A DNA stretch of 64,000 bases from Bacteroidota bacterium (GCA_003385605.1 QQUU01000007.1:44986-108985), one strand, 5' to 3'; positions 51,184 through 61,087 are shown, counted from the first letter of the stretch. Notes: a model not told the origin generated them from the letters alone. A program made the numbers and translations.

Positions 51184-53189
51184 AGTCGTTCGGCTTCTTC
51201 GGTAGATGAGGTAGGCAGGTTGCAGGTGCCATTTTCACAAACATAGATTTTTGAGGCATCACTCTTTCTGTTCAAAGTGAGCGGGAGTGTCCCTTGTCGT
51301 TCACTCTGCAAATAGAGGGTGTTCGGTCGGTAATTGTTCTCGGTCAAACTTCCTAATAAAGCTCCTGCCTTTTCACCAACCACGACAAGTTCTTTAGAGC
51401 CGTAGGATTGCATTAAGGCAAGATTGAGCCAATTCGAAAAGTTTTGTCCGTGCTTAAAAACCTTCCCGTGAATAGATTCCATCATTTGAGTACTGCGATC
51501 TATCCAGGTGTGATGCCCTGTATAGCAGCCAAGCTCATAAAAGAACTGAGCTGTATAAGAATTCGCACTTGGTATTACATTGTCTTCAATTTCAATGACT
51601 TCTTCCCATGCGTTATCCCCACCAGCAGCATACAAGTAGAAGCTACTCTCTTCTTTAGAAAACTTCTCACCAATGCTAGTGGCGATGTTTTTTGCATCAA
51701 CTACATACTCCTCGTTGCCCGTTAATGCATAGCCTTTGAGAAGTGCAAGACCGAGGGTTGCATGGTCGTCAAGAAACCCTTGATCACCACCAAATTCATG
51801 CAATACCGTGCCTTCCTCTAAGAGATGCGCTCTCATAGCACTAAGTAATTCAACTGCTTTCTCCATGTAGCCTTTCTGTGGTGCAGCAAGGTGGAGTTCA
51901 AAGAAGCCTAGGACTACGAGTGCATTCCAGGTGCACAATGCTTTATTGTCTCGAATGGGCTTCGCATGCGTTTGAATACGCTCCTTCGAGGCATTCTTTA
52001 AGGCCAGGTGCCAATTATTTTCTAACCGAAGCCCTTCGGCGATGGAAATGCCCCATTCTTTGCAATGAACCTCTAAGCTGTTTGTACGGTGTAAAATGTA
52101 TTTCCCTTCCCAAGCGGAATAGGGCGTTATGTCGAAATAGTCGTTAAAGAGCGACCTTTGCTCCAGTTTGAGGTTGTCCAGCTCTGCCGAGGTCCAAGTG
52201 TAATAGCCGCCTTCTTCTCTAGCCGCTTCGGGTGTAGCAGAATCTGCATCTAAAGCGCTTGCGTATAACCCGTTTGAAAGTTTCATCTCAGCTTCTAAAA
52301 AGTGTGCGACAGCCTCTGCAGCAGTGAGAAAAGTGCCTTTTGCAGAGGCACGAAATGCTTTTGCAAATACGCCCATAATTTGACCATTGTCATAGAGCAT
52401 TTTTTCAAAATGTGGCACTTTCCAGAATCGGTCTGTACTATACCTAGTTATACCCCCGTGAACCCAGTCGAAAATGCCGCCCAATGCCATTTTCTCTAAA
52501 CTGAGCAAACAATATTCAAGCACGTTGGAATCACCGGTATGGCAAGCGTAATCTAAGAGGAAAGCATAATTAGAGGGAAGGGGAAACTTGGGCGCGCCAT
52601 TTGGTCCGCCATTCACAGGATCGACAGTGCGCATCCAAAACCCTACAACATCCTCAAAATCTTGTGCGTTAAATGAATTCGGTTTGGTCTTGAGCGTCAC
52701 TTGAATCATTTGTTGCAACCCTTCTTGCATCTGCGCGCCATAAGAAAGTACCTGCTCAGGCTCTTTTTGCCACAGATCAGCTACCTGGGTTAACGCAGCC
52801 ATCCAATCTTTTCGTGAAAAATAGGTGCCTCCATAAACGGGTGTTCCATCGGGCAGTGCAATGATATTTAGTGGCCAACCTCCTGTTCCTGTCATGAGCT
52901 GCAGTGCGTTCATGTAGCGGGCGTCGATATCTGGGCGCTCCTCTCGATCGACTTTTACAGCGCGATAGTGGGTATTCATAAGTTCAGCCACTTCAGCATC
53001 TTCAAAGCTTTCTTCCTCCATCACATGACACCAGTGGCAGGAAGAGTAACCTATAGAGATAATCATCAACTTATGTTCAGGAGCATTGTCGCGCAACAGG
53101 TCCTTTGACCACATTTGCCAATGAACAGGGTTGCCGGCATGCTGTAGCAGGTAGAGGCTTTTAGATTCTGAGAGCCTGTTTAAGCTCAT
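51171..53189 (-). CDS. YyaL/DUF255 protein: thioredoxin domain plus six-hairpin glycosidase-like domain
   Basis: A 672-residue cytoplasmic protein of the spermatogenesis-associated SPATA20/YyaL family. The N-terminal thioredoxin-like domain holds CHWC (Cys51-Cys54) within SIGYSSCHWCHVMEEESFED. The C-terminal two thirds have the alternating helices and aromatic/acidic motifs of an alpha/alpha-barrel (GGIFDWVHGGITRYSTD; HFEKMLYDNGQIM), similar to N-acylglucosamine epimerases. No signal peptide is seen. The reaction is unknown despite very wide conservation. It is transcribed from a -7 element at 53222-53229 and overlaps tag at its 3' end. Confidence 0.9.
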   Translation of the reverse strand: MSLNRLSESKSLYLLQHAGNPVHWQMWSKDLLRDNAPEHKLMIISIGYSSCHWCHVMEEESFEDAEVAELMNTHYRAVKVDREERPDIDARYMNALQLMTGTGGWPLNIIALPDGTPVYGGTYFSRKDWMAALTQVADLWQKEPEQVLSYGAQMQEGLQQMIQVTLKTKPNSFNAQDFEDVVGFWMRTVDPVNGGPNGAPKFPLPSNYAFLLDYACHTGDSNVLEYCLLSLEKMALGGIFDWVHGGITRYSTDRFWKVPHFEKMLYDNGQIMGVFAKAFRASAKGTFLTAAEAVAHFLEAEMKLSNGLYASALDADSATPEAAREEGGYYTWTSAELDNLKLEQRSLFNDYFDITPYSAWEGKYILHRTNSLEVHCKEWGISIAEGLRLENNWHLALKNASKERIQTHAKPIRDNKALCTWNALVVLGFFELHLAAPQKGYMEKAVELLSAMRAHLLEEGTVLHEFGGDQGFLDDHATLGLALLKGYALTGNEEYVVDAKNIATSIGEKFSKEESSFYLYAAGGDNAWEEVIEIEDNVIPSANSYTAQFFYELGCYTGHHTWIDRSTQMMESIHGKVFKHGQNFSNWLNLALMQSYGSKELVVVGEKAGALLGSLTENNYRPNTLYLQSERQGTLPLTLNRKSDASKIYVCENGTCNLPTSSTEEAERLWKA

Positions 53190-53221
53190 TGGATGTAGTT
53201 TTGATGAACGAAGGAGTGCAT

Positions 53222-53229
53222 CAAATTTA
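53222..53229 (-). promoter_or_regulatory. -7 element of yyaL-tag
   Basis: On the minus strand this reads TAAATTTG, fitting TAnnTTTG, 32 bases ahead of the yyaL ATG. A -33 TTG was not convincingly placed. Confidence 0.45.
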
Positions 53230-53292
53230 ACCTTATCTTTCCTTACATCGTAGATGATTGCGTTATTTTAGCGCGCTAAATTGGCCTCCTGT

Positions 53293-55521
53293 ATGTGGTA
53301 TCAGATATTAGTATTTGTACTTTTTTGTTTGGCAATCATTGATCTTACCGTAGGGGTGAGCAATGATGCAGCCAACTTCTTGAACTCGGCGATCGGATCA
53401 AAGGTTGCTTCGTTCAGAACTATCCTTATTATCGCTTCTATAGGGGTTCTCGCAGGGGCTGTATCCTCAGAAGGCATGATGGAAGTGGCACGCAAAGGAA
53501 TATTCGTGCCGAGTTTCTTCACCTTCGATAACATCATGTTGGTCTTCGTGGCCGTCATGCTCACAGATATCATTCTTTTGGACTTTTACAACAGCATTGG
53601 GCTGCCGACTTCAACTACGGTAAGTATCGTATTTGAACTTCTTGGAGCAGGCTTTATCATTGGACTATTGTACAGCTATCAGCAAGGTATGGAAGTCGAA
53701 TTTGCTGAGTTCATCAACTTTTCTACCGCAACCAAAATCATTTCCGGAATTTTCTTGAGCGTCTTGGTGGCGTTCTCTTCGGGAGCCTTGGTCCAATTCA
53801 TCACGCGTCTATTGTTCACCTTTAACCTAAAGGAAGGTTTGCGTCGTTATGGGGCAGTCTTTGGAGGTATAGCAATCACGGCGATTACGTATTTCCTAGT
53901 AATTAAAGGGTTGAAAGGTGCGAGCTTTATTAGTGAAGATATTCGAACGTTTATTGGCGAAAATACCTTGACCATTTTAGGGGTTAGTGCAGTAGTTTGG
54001 ACCATACTTACCTTCATCATGCAGCGTGTATTAGCGCTGAACCCGTTGAAATTCATCGTCCTGGCCGGTACATTCTCCCTTGCAATGGCCTTTGCTGGAA
54101 ACGACTTGGTCAATTTCATCGGCGTCACTGTCGCCGGGTGGCAATCACTAGAAGCCTGGTCGGCTTCAGGAATGGCCCCTGACTTATTTTTCATGGATAT
54201 CTTAGGTGATAAAGCCAAGGCACCATTGTTCATGTTATTAGGCGCTGGGGCGATCATGGTCATCACATTATGGACGTCTAAAAAGGCAAGAAATGTAAGC
54301 CAAACGGAGGTGAAATTGGCTCGTCAAGGTGATGGCGACGAGCGTTTCAATTCTAACGCTCTCTCAAGAGGAATAGTGGGGGTCTTTGTATCTCTAGGCA
54401 AGGTACTCGGTGCCGTTATTGGACAGAACGCTGTGAACACCATTAATGGCCGATTCGCCCACGACCGCTCCAAGATGGAAGACAGTACTGCAAGCTTTGA
54501 TCTCTTGCGTGCATCGGTCAATTTGATGACGGCCTCCATCTTAATTTCTTACGCGACCTCTTTAAAACTACCTCTTTCAACAACCTATGTGAGTTTCATG
54601 GTAGCCATGGGAACGTCACTTGCTGATCGTGCTTGGGGTATGGACAGTGCCGTTTATCGTGTAGCGGGCGTCTTGCAAGTAGTAGGTGGATGGATTATGA
54701 CTGCTGTTATAGCCTTCATTGCTTCCGCTACGTTTGGCCTGATTATGTTCTACGGCGGGAAAGCAGGTGTCATTAGTATTGTGCTTGTTGCGGCCATAGC
54801 TCTGATCCGATCGCATTTAAAATTTAAAAATGCCGATGCCATTGAATTAGATGTCGAAGCGATTGAGGTTAAGCCAGAACTCAGCGAGCAGTTTGAGTTG
54901 CACAAGAAAGGTGTTGCAGACGATCTTCGTAACCTAGACAAAATGGTTACGTTGTCATTGCGCTCTCTAGTCGGCTCTAACAAGGACATATTGCTAGAGT
55001 GTACCAAGCGTTTGGAATCGGATTCAAAAAAGCTGTCGAAGAATTTTAAAAAGGCCTTTGCTACTAATAATTCCTTCAGTCGTGAAGATCAGTTGCTCTA
55101 TGCGGAGCTTCACGTGAACGCACACCACAATATGGTGGAGCTCTACCGAGTTGCCTCGAAGCTCAGTGTGAATTGTTTGAATCACATCACCAACTTTGGC
55201 GGTGTACCTCGCAGCGAATACCTCGATTTGATTATTGATGCCGAGGATGAAATCAAGCGCTACATTGACGATGTGCGTCGACAAATTCTTAGCGGTCGTG
55301 ATGAATACAGTGGACAGCTAGGGGAGAAGGCGAAGAAAGTTGTGGCGAAATTGAATAAAGACCTCAATAACGAATTGTCTTATTACTCCATGAATAAGGT
55401 GAGTAATCGATTGGTGAAATTACAGGTGAACATCATCCTCGACCTCATAGAGTTAGTGAAGCATGCTGAGAGCATCTATCACATTCACAACTCTTTCAAT
55501 AAGGATGCACTTCAAGGGTAA
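53293..55521 (+). CDS. Inorganic phosphate transporter (PHO4/Pit) with PhoU-like C-terminal domain
   Basis: A 742-residue low-affinity phosphate permease. The signature near the N-terminus is GVSNDAANFLNSAIGSKVA, and the matching second PHO4 repeat has FAGNDLVNFIGVTVAG. About twelve helices are seen up to residue 515. Residues about 530-742 are a soluble helical domain resembling PhoU, a regulator usually encoded as a separate protein. I take the ATG at 53293 (MWYQILVF); a TTG four codons upstream is in frame. A bidirectional terminator follows. A fused PhoU tail could sense or gate transport; this is inference. Confidence 0.9.
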   Translation: MWYQILVFVLFCLAIIDLTVGVSNDAANFLNSAIGSKVASFRTILIIASIGVLAGAVSSEGMMEVARKGIFVPSFFTFDNIMLVFVAVMLTDIILLDFYNSIGLPTSTTVSIVFELLGAGFIIGLLYSYQQGMEVEFAEFINFSTATKIISGIFLSVLVAFSSGALVQFITRLLFTFNLKEGLRRYGAVFGGIAITAITYFLVIKGLKGASFISEDIRTFIGENTLTILGVSAVVWTILTFIMQRVLALNPLKFIVLAGTFSLAMAFAGNDLVNFIGVTVAGWQSLEAWSASGMAPDLFFMDILGDKAKAPLFMLLGAGAIMVITLWTSKKARNVSQTEVKLARQGDGDERFNSNALSRGIVGVFVSLGKVLGAVIGQNAVNTINGRFAHDRSKMEDSTASFDLLRASVNLMTASILISYATSLKLPLSTTYVSFMVAMGTSLADRAWGMDSAVYRVAGVLQVVGGWIMTAVIAFIASATFGLIMFYGGKAGVISIVLVAAIALIRSHLKFKNADAIELDVEAIEVKPELSEQFELHKKGVADDLRNLDKMVTLSLRSLVGSNKDILLECTKRLESDSKKLSKNFKKAFATNNSFSREDQLLYAELHVNAHHNMVELYRVASKLSVNCLNHITNFGGVPRSEYLDLIIDAEDEIKRYIDDVRRQILSGRDEYSGQLGEKAKKVVAKLNKDLNNELSYYSMNKVSNRLVKLQVNIILDLIELVKHAESIYHIHNSFNKDALQG

Positions 55522-55543
55522 AACTCTTGGAATAGCCGACATA

Positions 55544-55572
55544 AAAAAACCACCCAATCCGGGTGGTTTTTT
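55544..55572. terminator. Bidirectional terminator between pit and the M20 dipeptidase
   Basis: AAAAAACCACCC (55544-55555) and GGGTGGTTTTTT (55561-55572) are perfect complements around a 5-base loop. The A and T runs on either side let it serve both the plus-strand transporter and the convergent minus-strand peptidase. Confidence 0.92.
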
Positions 55573-55592
55573 CTTTTACAATCTTCCTGAAT

Positions 55593-56972
55593 CTACGCTT
55601 GAGCGTAGTATTTATAGAAGTAGGGAATGGTCTCAATCCCTTTAAAATAATTGAAGACCCCGTAGTGTTCGTTTGGACTATGAATAGCGTCTGAATCAAG
55701 ACCAAAGCCCATGAGAATACTTTTCGCACCCAATACTTGTTCGAACAGCGCTACGATCGGAATCGAGCCGCCCGAGCGTACCGGTAAGGCCGGTACTCCG
55801 AAGGTCGTTTCATAGGCTTTTGATGCGCTTTGGTAGGCCGGGTCAGACGTATGGGTAACATACGGTAATCCACCGTGGTGCGGCGTGATTTTGACACGCA
55901 CACTATCCGGTGCAATGGCGGTAAAGTGCTTTGTGAATTTTTCAGTGATGTCATCAGGATCCTGGCCAGGGACTAATCGCATGCTAATCTTAGCGTAAGC
56001 TTTAGAAGGGATGACCGTTTTGGCGCCTTCTCCAATATAGCCGCCCCACATTCCATTTACGTCTAACGTTGGACGGATTGAGGTACGCTCAGGAGTCGTG
56101 TAGCCTTGCTCGCCCTTGCCAGAAGGAATGGCGATAGAAGCATTAAATGCCTCTTGCGAGAATGGCGCTTTTGCCATGAGCGCACGTTCCTCATCACTAA
56201 CTATTTCAACACCATCGTAAAATCCTTCCACAGTGATGGCACCATTCTCGTCGTGCAGGGAACCTATCATTTGGGCAAGAATATTAAGCGGGTTTGCTAC
56301 TGCGCCACCGTAAAGACCCGAGTGAAGGTCGCGGTTAGGTCCAGTAACTTCAACTTCAACATAGCTCAAGCCTCGTAGTCCTGTTGTGATCGAAGGAACA
56401 TCGTTGGCGATCATTCCTGTATCCGAGATGAGAATTACATCACAGGCTAATTTTTCTTTGTGCTCCTTAATAAATGGTTCAAGGTTCATTGAACCCACTT
56501 CTTCCTCACCTTCGATCATGAATTTGATGTTACAAGGAACATCGCCTTCGGCTTTTAATATTTCAAAGGCTTTCAGGTGCATGAACATTTGACCTTTATC
56601 GTCACAAGCACCGCGAGCGAAAATGGCCCCTTCCGGGTGGATATCGGTCTTCTTGATTACCGGTTCGAACGGATCTGCATCCCAAAGCTCAATAGGGTCA
56701 GCAGGCTGAACGTCATAATGGCCGTACACTAGCACTGTTGGTAGCGAAGGGTCCACCAAGCATTCCCCGTACACAATAGGATGCCCTGCCGTTGGGAAAA
56801 CTTCTACATTCTCTAGACCGAGCGCGGACATGTGATCTTCAATGGCTGCAGCACATTTTGCAACATCATCATTGTAGGCTGGATCTGCAGAAATTGAGGG
56901 AATTCTTAAAAGCTCAAACAGTTCGTTGAGAAGGCGGTCTTTATGGTTTTCGATAAAGGATTTAGGGTCCAT
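55593..56972 (-). CDS. M20-family dipeptidase
   Basis: A 459-residue cytoplasmic di-zinc peptidase of the carnosinase-like M20 group. Metal ligands are seen in YGHYDVQP (His, with catalytic Asp), RGACDDKG (bridging Asp), EGEEEVGS (catalytic Glu and ligand Glu), LISDTGM (Asp) and HSPNEHYG (His). I place the start at 56972 (MDPKSFIENH). An in-frame ATG at 57017 would add 15 residues, but that stretch contains a -7 element and is asparagine-rich without family similarity. The gene is convergent with pit. Substrate range is unknown. Confidence 0.92.
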   Translation of the reverse strand: MDPKSFIENHKDRLLNELFELLRIPSISADPAYNDDVAKCAAAIEDHMSALGLENVEVFPTAGHPIVYGECLVDPSLPTVLVYGHYDVQPADPIELWDADPFEPVIKKTDIHPEGAIFARGACDDKGQMFMHLKAFEILKAEGDVPCNIKFMIEGEEEVGSMNLEPFIKEHKEKLACDVILISDTGMIANDVPSITTGLRGLSYVEVEVTGPNRDLHSGLYGGAVANPLNILAQMIGSLHDENGAITVEGFYDGVEIVSDEERALMAKAPFSQEAFNASIAIPSGKGEQGYTTPERTSIRPTLDVNGMWGGYIGEGAKTVIPSKAYAKISMRLVPGQDPDDITEKFTKHFTAIAPDSVRVKITPHHGGLPYVTHTSDPAYQSASKAYETTFGVPALPVRSGGSIPIVALFEQVLGAKSILMGFGLDSDAIHSPNEHYGVFNYFKGIETIPYFYKYYAQA

Positions 56973-56999
56973 GTATTCGTTGTTATTTTGATTGTTCTC

Positions 57000-57007
57000 C
57001 AAAGTTA
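57000..57007 (-). promoter_or_regulatory. -7 element of the M20 dipeptidase
   Basis: On the minus strand it reads TAACTTTG, fitting TAnnTTTG. It lies 27 bases ahead of the ATG at 56972 and inside the longer alternative reading frame, which argues for the shorter start. Confidence 0.5.
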
Positions 57008-57059
57008 AACGTGCCATTCAAACTTCAGCTTATAACGGCGGATTTTTCTATATTCGGAC

Positions 57060-59279
57060 ATGCGCAAGACTTTGGTCATTTTTTTATTGTTCATAGGGCA
57101 CTTTGTTAGTGCTCAAACCCCAAGCATGACAGTAAGCTCTACGGGAAATTACAATAAACCGTATTGGATGGCGGCCAACATCTTGGTAGACTCTACATTG
57201 TCCATTTATAACTCTGGTCAGAACGGATTGCCACTGACGCAGGCGGCCACAAATCAAATCGGTTATTTCCAAGCGAACGATACTGCTTTTCCCATACCAA
57301 GTGGGATTGTGATGGTTGCAGCACAGAATGCGAGTGACGTCATAGCTTCGACTAATGGCGCAGGGAACAACGTGACTTTCACAGATTCGGAATTGGCGAG
57401 CGTGCTTACACAATTGGGCAGTTCTGGGTACGCCATTAAGGATATGGTTGAGATAGAGTTTAGTTTTATCGCTCAATCGGATAGTATTTCTTTTAACTAT
57501 TGCTTCGGCTCTCACGAGTACGATGGATATACGTGCTCAAACTTTAACGATGTATTTGGCTTCTTTTTAGAGGGGAGCTATATCAATGGGACAACTGCAC
57601 CTACGGGACAGACCATCGTTCGAAACATTGCTACCATCCCCGGTACAACCATACCTATTGCGGTAAATACAATTAATTCAGGAAGTCCTTCCGGATCTTA
57701 TCCGGCGTCTAACTGTACCTCTGCCAATCCAAACTTTGTGGCCCACAGCGCGTATTACAATGCCTCAAATGGTTCCATCACGACACTCGACGGTTATACC
57801 GATAAGTTTACCGCCACGGCTGAGGTAGAGTGCGGGGGCTGGTACACCATTCGACTGAAGTTGTCTAATGTCAGCGATAATGCATTGAGCTCAGCGGTAT
57901 TCTTGGAAGAGAGTTCCTTGAAAGGTCCTGAGATTACGGTGATCGATACTACTAACGTAGGTAATTCTTTCAATGATAATTACATTGTTGAGGGCTGTAA
58001 TGAAAACCATATCATCTTCTCAAGGTCGGCAAACCTAAGTGTCGAGATGAAGATTCCTATTGAAGTAGATACGCTATTGAGTACAGCCATTGAAGGGGTG
58101 GATTTCTCAACGTTGCCGGACACTATCACTTTGTCTCCTGGGGAAACTGCGGATACTTTGACGTTCTGGGCGTACGACGATAACCTCGTCGAAGGGGTTG
58201 ATACTTTGGTCATTATCCAAGATTACGTGTACACGGATTGTTACAATTATCCGGTTCGTCGCTTTCCTTACTACATTCGAGATAAAGACTCCTTGATTGG
58301 CGAGTTGATACTTCCTGCGGCAACAGATAGTGTAAGTTGTCCTGGTGACAGTATCGAACTTTCTGTGCTCTTGAGTTCATACGAAGGCGACTATCATGGA
58401 TTTTGGCACGGCGATTCGTCCATCGCGTTCACGAGATATGTGGAAGTCAATACAGATACTACCGTATTCTTCACTCTCTATGACGAATGTGGGGACACCC
58501 TGCTGTTCCAGCAGGATCTCTATGTGAAGCCGTATGATCCTATGGTTTATGAAGAAGATACGGTACGAGTATGTCCGGGAGATTCTGCGATGTTGGTGCC
58601 CTATTATCTGGGAGGTGAAGAGCCAGTGGTATTTACATGGCTGGATAATCTGACGAATAACATTCCTCGAACTGTATTGCCATTTACTGATTCGTCCTAC
58701 TACACATTCTCTTTAGCGGATGGTTGTGGAGAACTGCTTATTGATAGTGCACTAGCGATTAATATGCCGCAGCCTAGCGCAGGTTTCCAGTACTTGAACG
58801 ATCCGTACGTTCCTCTAAGGGTTTTATTCAACGAGAAAGCTCAAAATGAGGTGAGTTGGACTTGGTACATCGATAGTGTTGTACTCACTGGACAGACGTT
58901 TGAATACGATTTTGCGCGCCCAGGGGAATATGAAGTACTTCAGGTGGTCACCAGCGACTTTGGCTGTATTGATTCAATCACCATTACCGTTTCCGTTGAA
59001 ACAGATTTCTACCTTTATATTCCTGATGCTTTCACCCCAGACGGTGATGGACTAAACGAGTGTTTTGAAATCAAGGGTGTTGGTTTTGAGGGCTACGAAT
59101 TCTCTGTATTCGACCGTTGGGGCAATGAAGTATTCCATACGGAGGATATCAACGAGTGTTGGGACGGAACATTTAAAGGTCAACCACTCCCAGTAGGTGC
59201 ATACAGTTACCGACTTATTGCAGATTTACCGTTTGACGAGATTGAAATCTTCACCGGCACGCTCAACATACTTCGTTAA
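57060..59279 (+). CDS. T9SS type B cargo with choice-of-anchor L, PKD-like and CHU_C domains
   Basis: A 739-residue secreted protein. A signal peptide (ending VSAQ, about residue 19) leads to a choice-of-anchor-L-type domain (about 20-270; NPNFVAHSAYYNAS, DGYTDKFTATAEV). A middle beta-rich region follows, then a PKD-like Ig domain (about 575-645; RPGEYEVLQVVTSDFGCIDS). The last roughly 90 residues are a gliding-motility-associated C-terminal domain (IPDAFTPDGDGLNECF, FDRWGNEVF, WDGTFKG), the type B sorting signal for T9SS. It is thus a likely adhesin or cell-surface protein. It ends one base from the convergent UbiA gene. Confidence 0.88.
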   Translation: MRKTLVIFLLFIGHFVSAQTPSMTVSSTGNYNKPYWMAANILVDSTLSIYNSGQNGLPLTQAATNQIGYFQANDTAFPIPSGIVMVAAQNASDVIASTNGAGNNVTFTDSELASVLTQLGSSGYAIKDMVEIEFSFIAQSDSISFNYCFGSHEYDGYTCSNFNDVFGFFLEGSYINGTTAPTGQTIVRNIATIPGTTIPIAVNTINSGSPSGSYPASNCTSANPNFVAHSAYYNASNGSITTLDGYTDKFTATAEVECGGWYTIRLKLSNVSDNALSSAVFLEESSLKGPEITVIDTTNVGNSFNDNYIVEGCNENHIIFSRSANLSVEMKIPIEVDTLLSTAIEGVDFSTLPDTITLSPGETADTLTFWAYDDNLVEGVDTLVIIQDYVYTDCYNYPVRRFPYYIRDKDSLIGELILPAATDSVSCPGDSIELSVLLSSYEGDYHGFWHGDSSIAFTRYVEVNTDTTVFFTLYDECGDTLLFQQDLYVKPYDPMVYEEDTVRVCPGDSAMLVPYYLGGEEPVVFTWLDNLTNNIPRTVLPFTDSSYYTFSLADGCGELLIDSALAINMPQPSAGFQYLNDPYVPLRVLFNEKAQNEVSWTWYIDSVVLTGQTFEYDFARPGEYEVLQVVTSDFGCIDSITITVSVETDFYLYIPDAFTPDGDGLNECFEIKGVGFEGYEFSVFDRWGNEVFHTEDINECWDGTFKGQPLPVGAYSYRLIADLPFDEIEIFTGTLNILR

Positions 59280-59280
59280 G

Positions 59281-60156
59281 CTACAAGAACGGGAGGGTGA
59301 GAATCCCTAAAATCAAAATCACTTTATAGATCAAATGCGCCCAGCGCAATCCACGAAGATCTTTCGCCTTCAGTGCAATGAAATTTGCGGAGCTTAGGAG
59401 CACGAGAATCACAAATATTCCTGTTGCCGCATACTCGTTAAAAAGGTCTCTGGTGAAGAATGCGGGTATCCATGCAATCATTGCGCTGACCATAAGGGTG
59501 TTTCTGGTACTTTCCTCGCCGTATTCGCTAGCAACGGTTCTGCGGCCAGAAAGTATATCGCCTTTGAGCATTAATAGGTCTTTGAGCAGTTCTCTAGAGA
59601 AAAGAGTAAGGCCAAGAAGTGCCCCGTAGGCGAAGGTGTGTAAGGAACTGTAGTTGTGGTAAACAGACATGCCAAAGAAAGGCGTTAGTGCCAAGATAGC
59701 CGCACTGGTATGCGATACGATGGGTATGTTTCTCAACCGGTGACTGTGGTACCAAAGCCCCACAGCGAATGAACCAAAAAAGATGGCTGCTGTAGTGCTT
59801 ACGCTCCAAGAAAGAAGAAGACCTATCGCTAAGGTGAGAATCGCGGTATTTAGGCTCGTGCGTTTACTTACAAGTCGCTCAAAGGCACTTTGCATTGGAC
59901 GATTAATACTGTCCGCTTGTTGATCGTAGAAGGAGTTGATCAAAAAGCCAAAAGCCATTATGAAAGCACCGGCCCAAGCTATACAGTGGGTGTTGCTGTC
60001 GTAAATCGTATCAATGCGCCCATCCTCAGGGGCAAAGACGAAGATGGCGATGAGGTATTGACCAAGAAGTAAAAGTGCAATGTTGTACCAGCGAATCTGA
60101 CTAAGAAGTGCCAGAACTTTGACAAATTGAAGGCGGTTTCGGCTTAGTTTTTTCAA
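59281..60156 (-). CDS. UbiA-family prenyltransferase
   Basis: A 291-residue integral membrane enzyme with about eight to nine helices. The first aspartate motif NSFYDQQADSINRP (NxxxDxxxD, about residues 73-86) and a second aspartate loop DLLMLKGDILSGRRT (about 193-207) are the prenyl-diphosphate sites. The acceptor is not evident; homologues in this setting are often annotated as geranylgeranylglycerol-phosphate geranylgeranyltransferase-like. The start is TTG at 60156: an in-frame TAG lies two codons upstream, and the next methionine is over 60 residues in. The TTG overlaps the stop of the GHMP kinase (TTGA). It is the last gene of the mevalonate operon. Confidence 0.87.
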   Translation of the reverse strand: MKKLSRNRLQFVKVLALLSQIRWYNIALLLLGQYLIAIFVFAPEDGRIDTIYDSNTHCIAWAGAFIMAFGFLINSFYDQQADSINRPMQSAFERLVSKRTSLNTAILTLAIGLLLSWSVSTTAAIFFGSFAVGLWYHSHRLRNIPIVSHTSAAILALTPFFGMSVYHNYSSLHTFAYGALLGLTLFSRELLKDLLMLKGDILSGRRTVASEYGEESTRNTLMVSAMIAWIPAFFTRDLFNEYAATGIFVILVLLSSANFIALKAKDLRGLRWAHLIYKVILILGILTLPFL

Positions 60157-61079
60157 AATCTATAGACGACTTCGGGCTGGTATTTTTTGAGCAGTTCGCT
60201 CGTTTTATCGTAGTCTCGAGTGAAACCCATAACGAATCCACCGCCACCAGATCCGCATAGTTTAAGGAAGTACTCTTCAGACTCTAATCCTTGCTTCCAT
60301 AAATCGTGGAAACCTTTCGGGATCATCGGTTCGAAATTCTCTAAGACCAGCTTACTTAACTTCTTAAGGTTGCTGAATAGTGGTGTAGTATCTCCTTCGA
60401 CAAAGGCCTTGATGCACGCATCGTTGTATTTGACGAATTGGTTCTTAAGCATGTTTCTAAAGCCCTCTTCCTTGAGCTTTTCCATGAATATCTCTACCAT
60501 GGGTTGCGTTTCGCCCGGTGCTCCAGAATTCAATAAGAATACAGCACCATCACCAGTAGAAGCAGATGGAAGCCGCACAGACCCGAGCTCGTCCTTGCTT
60601 TTGATCAAAAGGGGAAGTCCCATGTAGCAGATCGTTGGATCTATACCACTGCTCTTGCCGTGGAAGTAGCTTTCCATCCAGCTGAAGATTTTCTTCAGTG
60701 CCTTAATGTCTGATGATTGCTGTGGGTTCTTTGAGATTTTCTCCTCACAATATCTATCGTAGATAGCAGCCACCAAGGCACCTGAGCTACCTACACCGAA
60801 GCCTTGAGGTATAGAAGAATCAAAGTACAATCCATTATTTAGATCGCTCTCGAATGCAGTTGTATTGAAGCGACACGGCGCCTCATCACTTTTCAAGTAG
60901 GCTAGGTATTTGAAAAGGTTTTCGTTGCTCTTAGACTGCTCTTCGTTGAAGGTAGGCTCAAATTGAAAGGCCCCTTTGTAATAAGTATGAGGAATACTGA
61001 GGCCCATGCTGTCCTTGATAATTCCATACTCACCAAAGAGTAGGATTTTACCGTAAAACAAAGGATTTGAACGACTCAT
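60153..61079 (-). CDS. GHMP-family kinase, probable mevalonate kinase
   Basis: A 308-residue soluble kinase of the GHMP superfamily. The N-terminus GKILLFGEYGIIKDS gives the substrate-binding strand, the ATP-binding motif is PQGFGVGSSGALVAAIYD (about residues 95-112), and the C-terminal motif 3 is LCGSGGGGFVMGF. Position between mvaD and a prenyltransferase points to mevalonate or phosphomevalonate phosphorylation. Which of the two is not resolvable from sequence, and only one such kinase lies here. It starts eight bases after mvaD and overlaps UbiA by four. Confidence 0.87.
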   Translation of the reverse strand: MSRSNPLFYGKILLFGEYGIIKDSMGLSIPHTYYKGAFQFEPTFNEEQSKSNENLFKYLAYLKSDEAPCRFNTTAFESDLNNGLYFDSSIPQGFGVGSSGALVAAIYDRYCEEKISKNPQQSSDIKALKKIFSWMESYFHGKSSGIDPTICYMGLPLLIKSKDELGSVRLPSASTGDGAVFLLNSGAPGETQPMVEIFMEKLKEEGFRNMLKNQFVKYNDACIKAFVEGDTTPLFSNLKKLSKLVLENFEPMIPKGFHDLWKQGLESEEYFLKLCGSGGGGFVMGFTRDYDKTSELLKKYQPEVVYRF

Positions 61080-61087
61080 ACTTTTAA

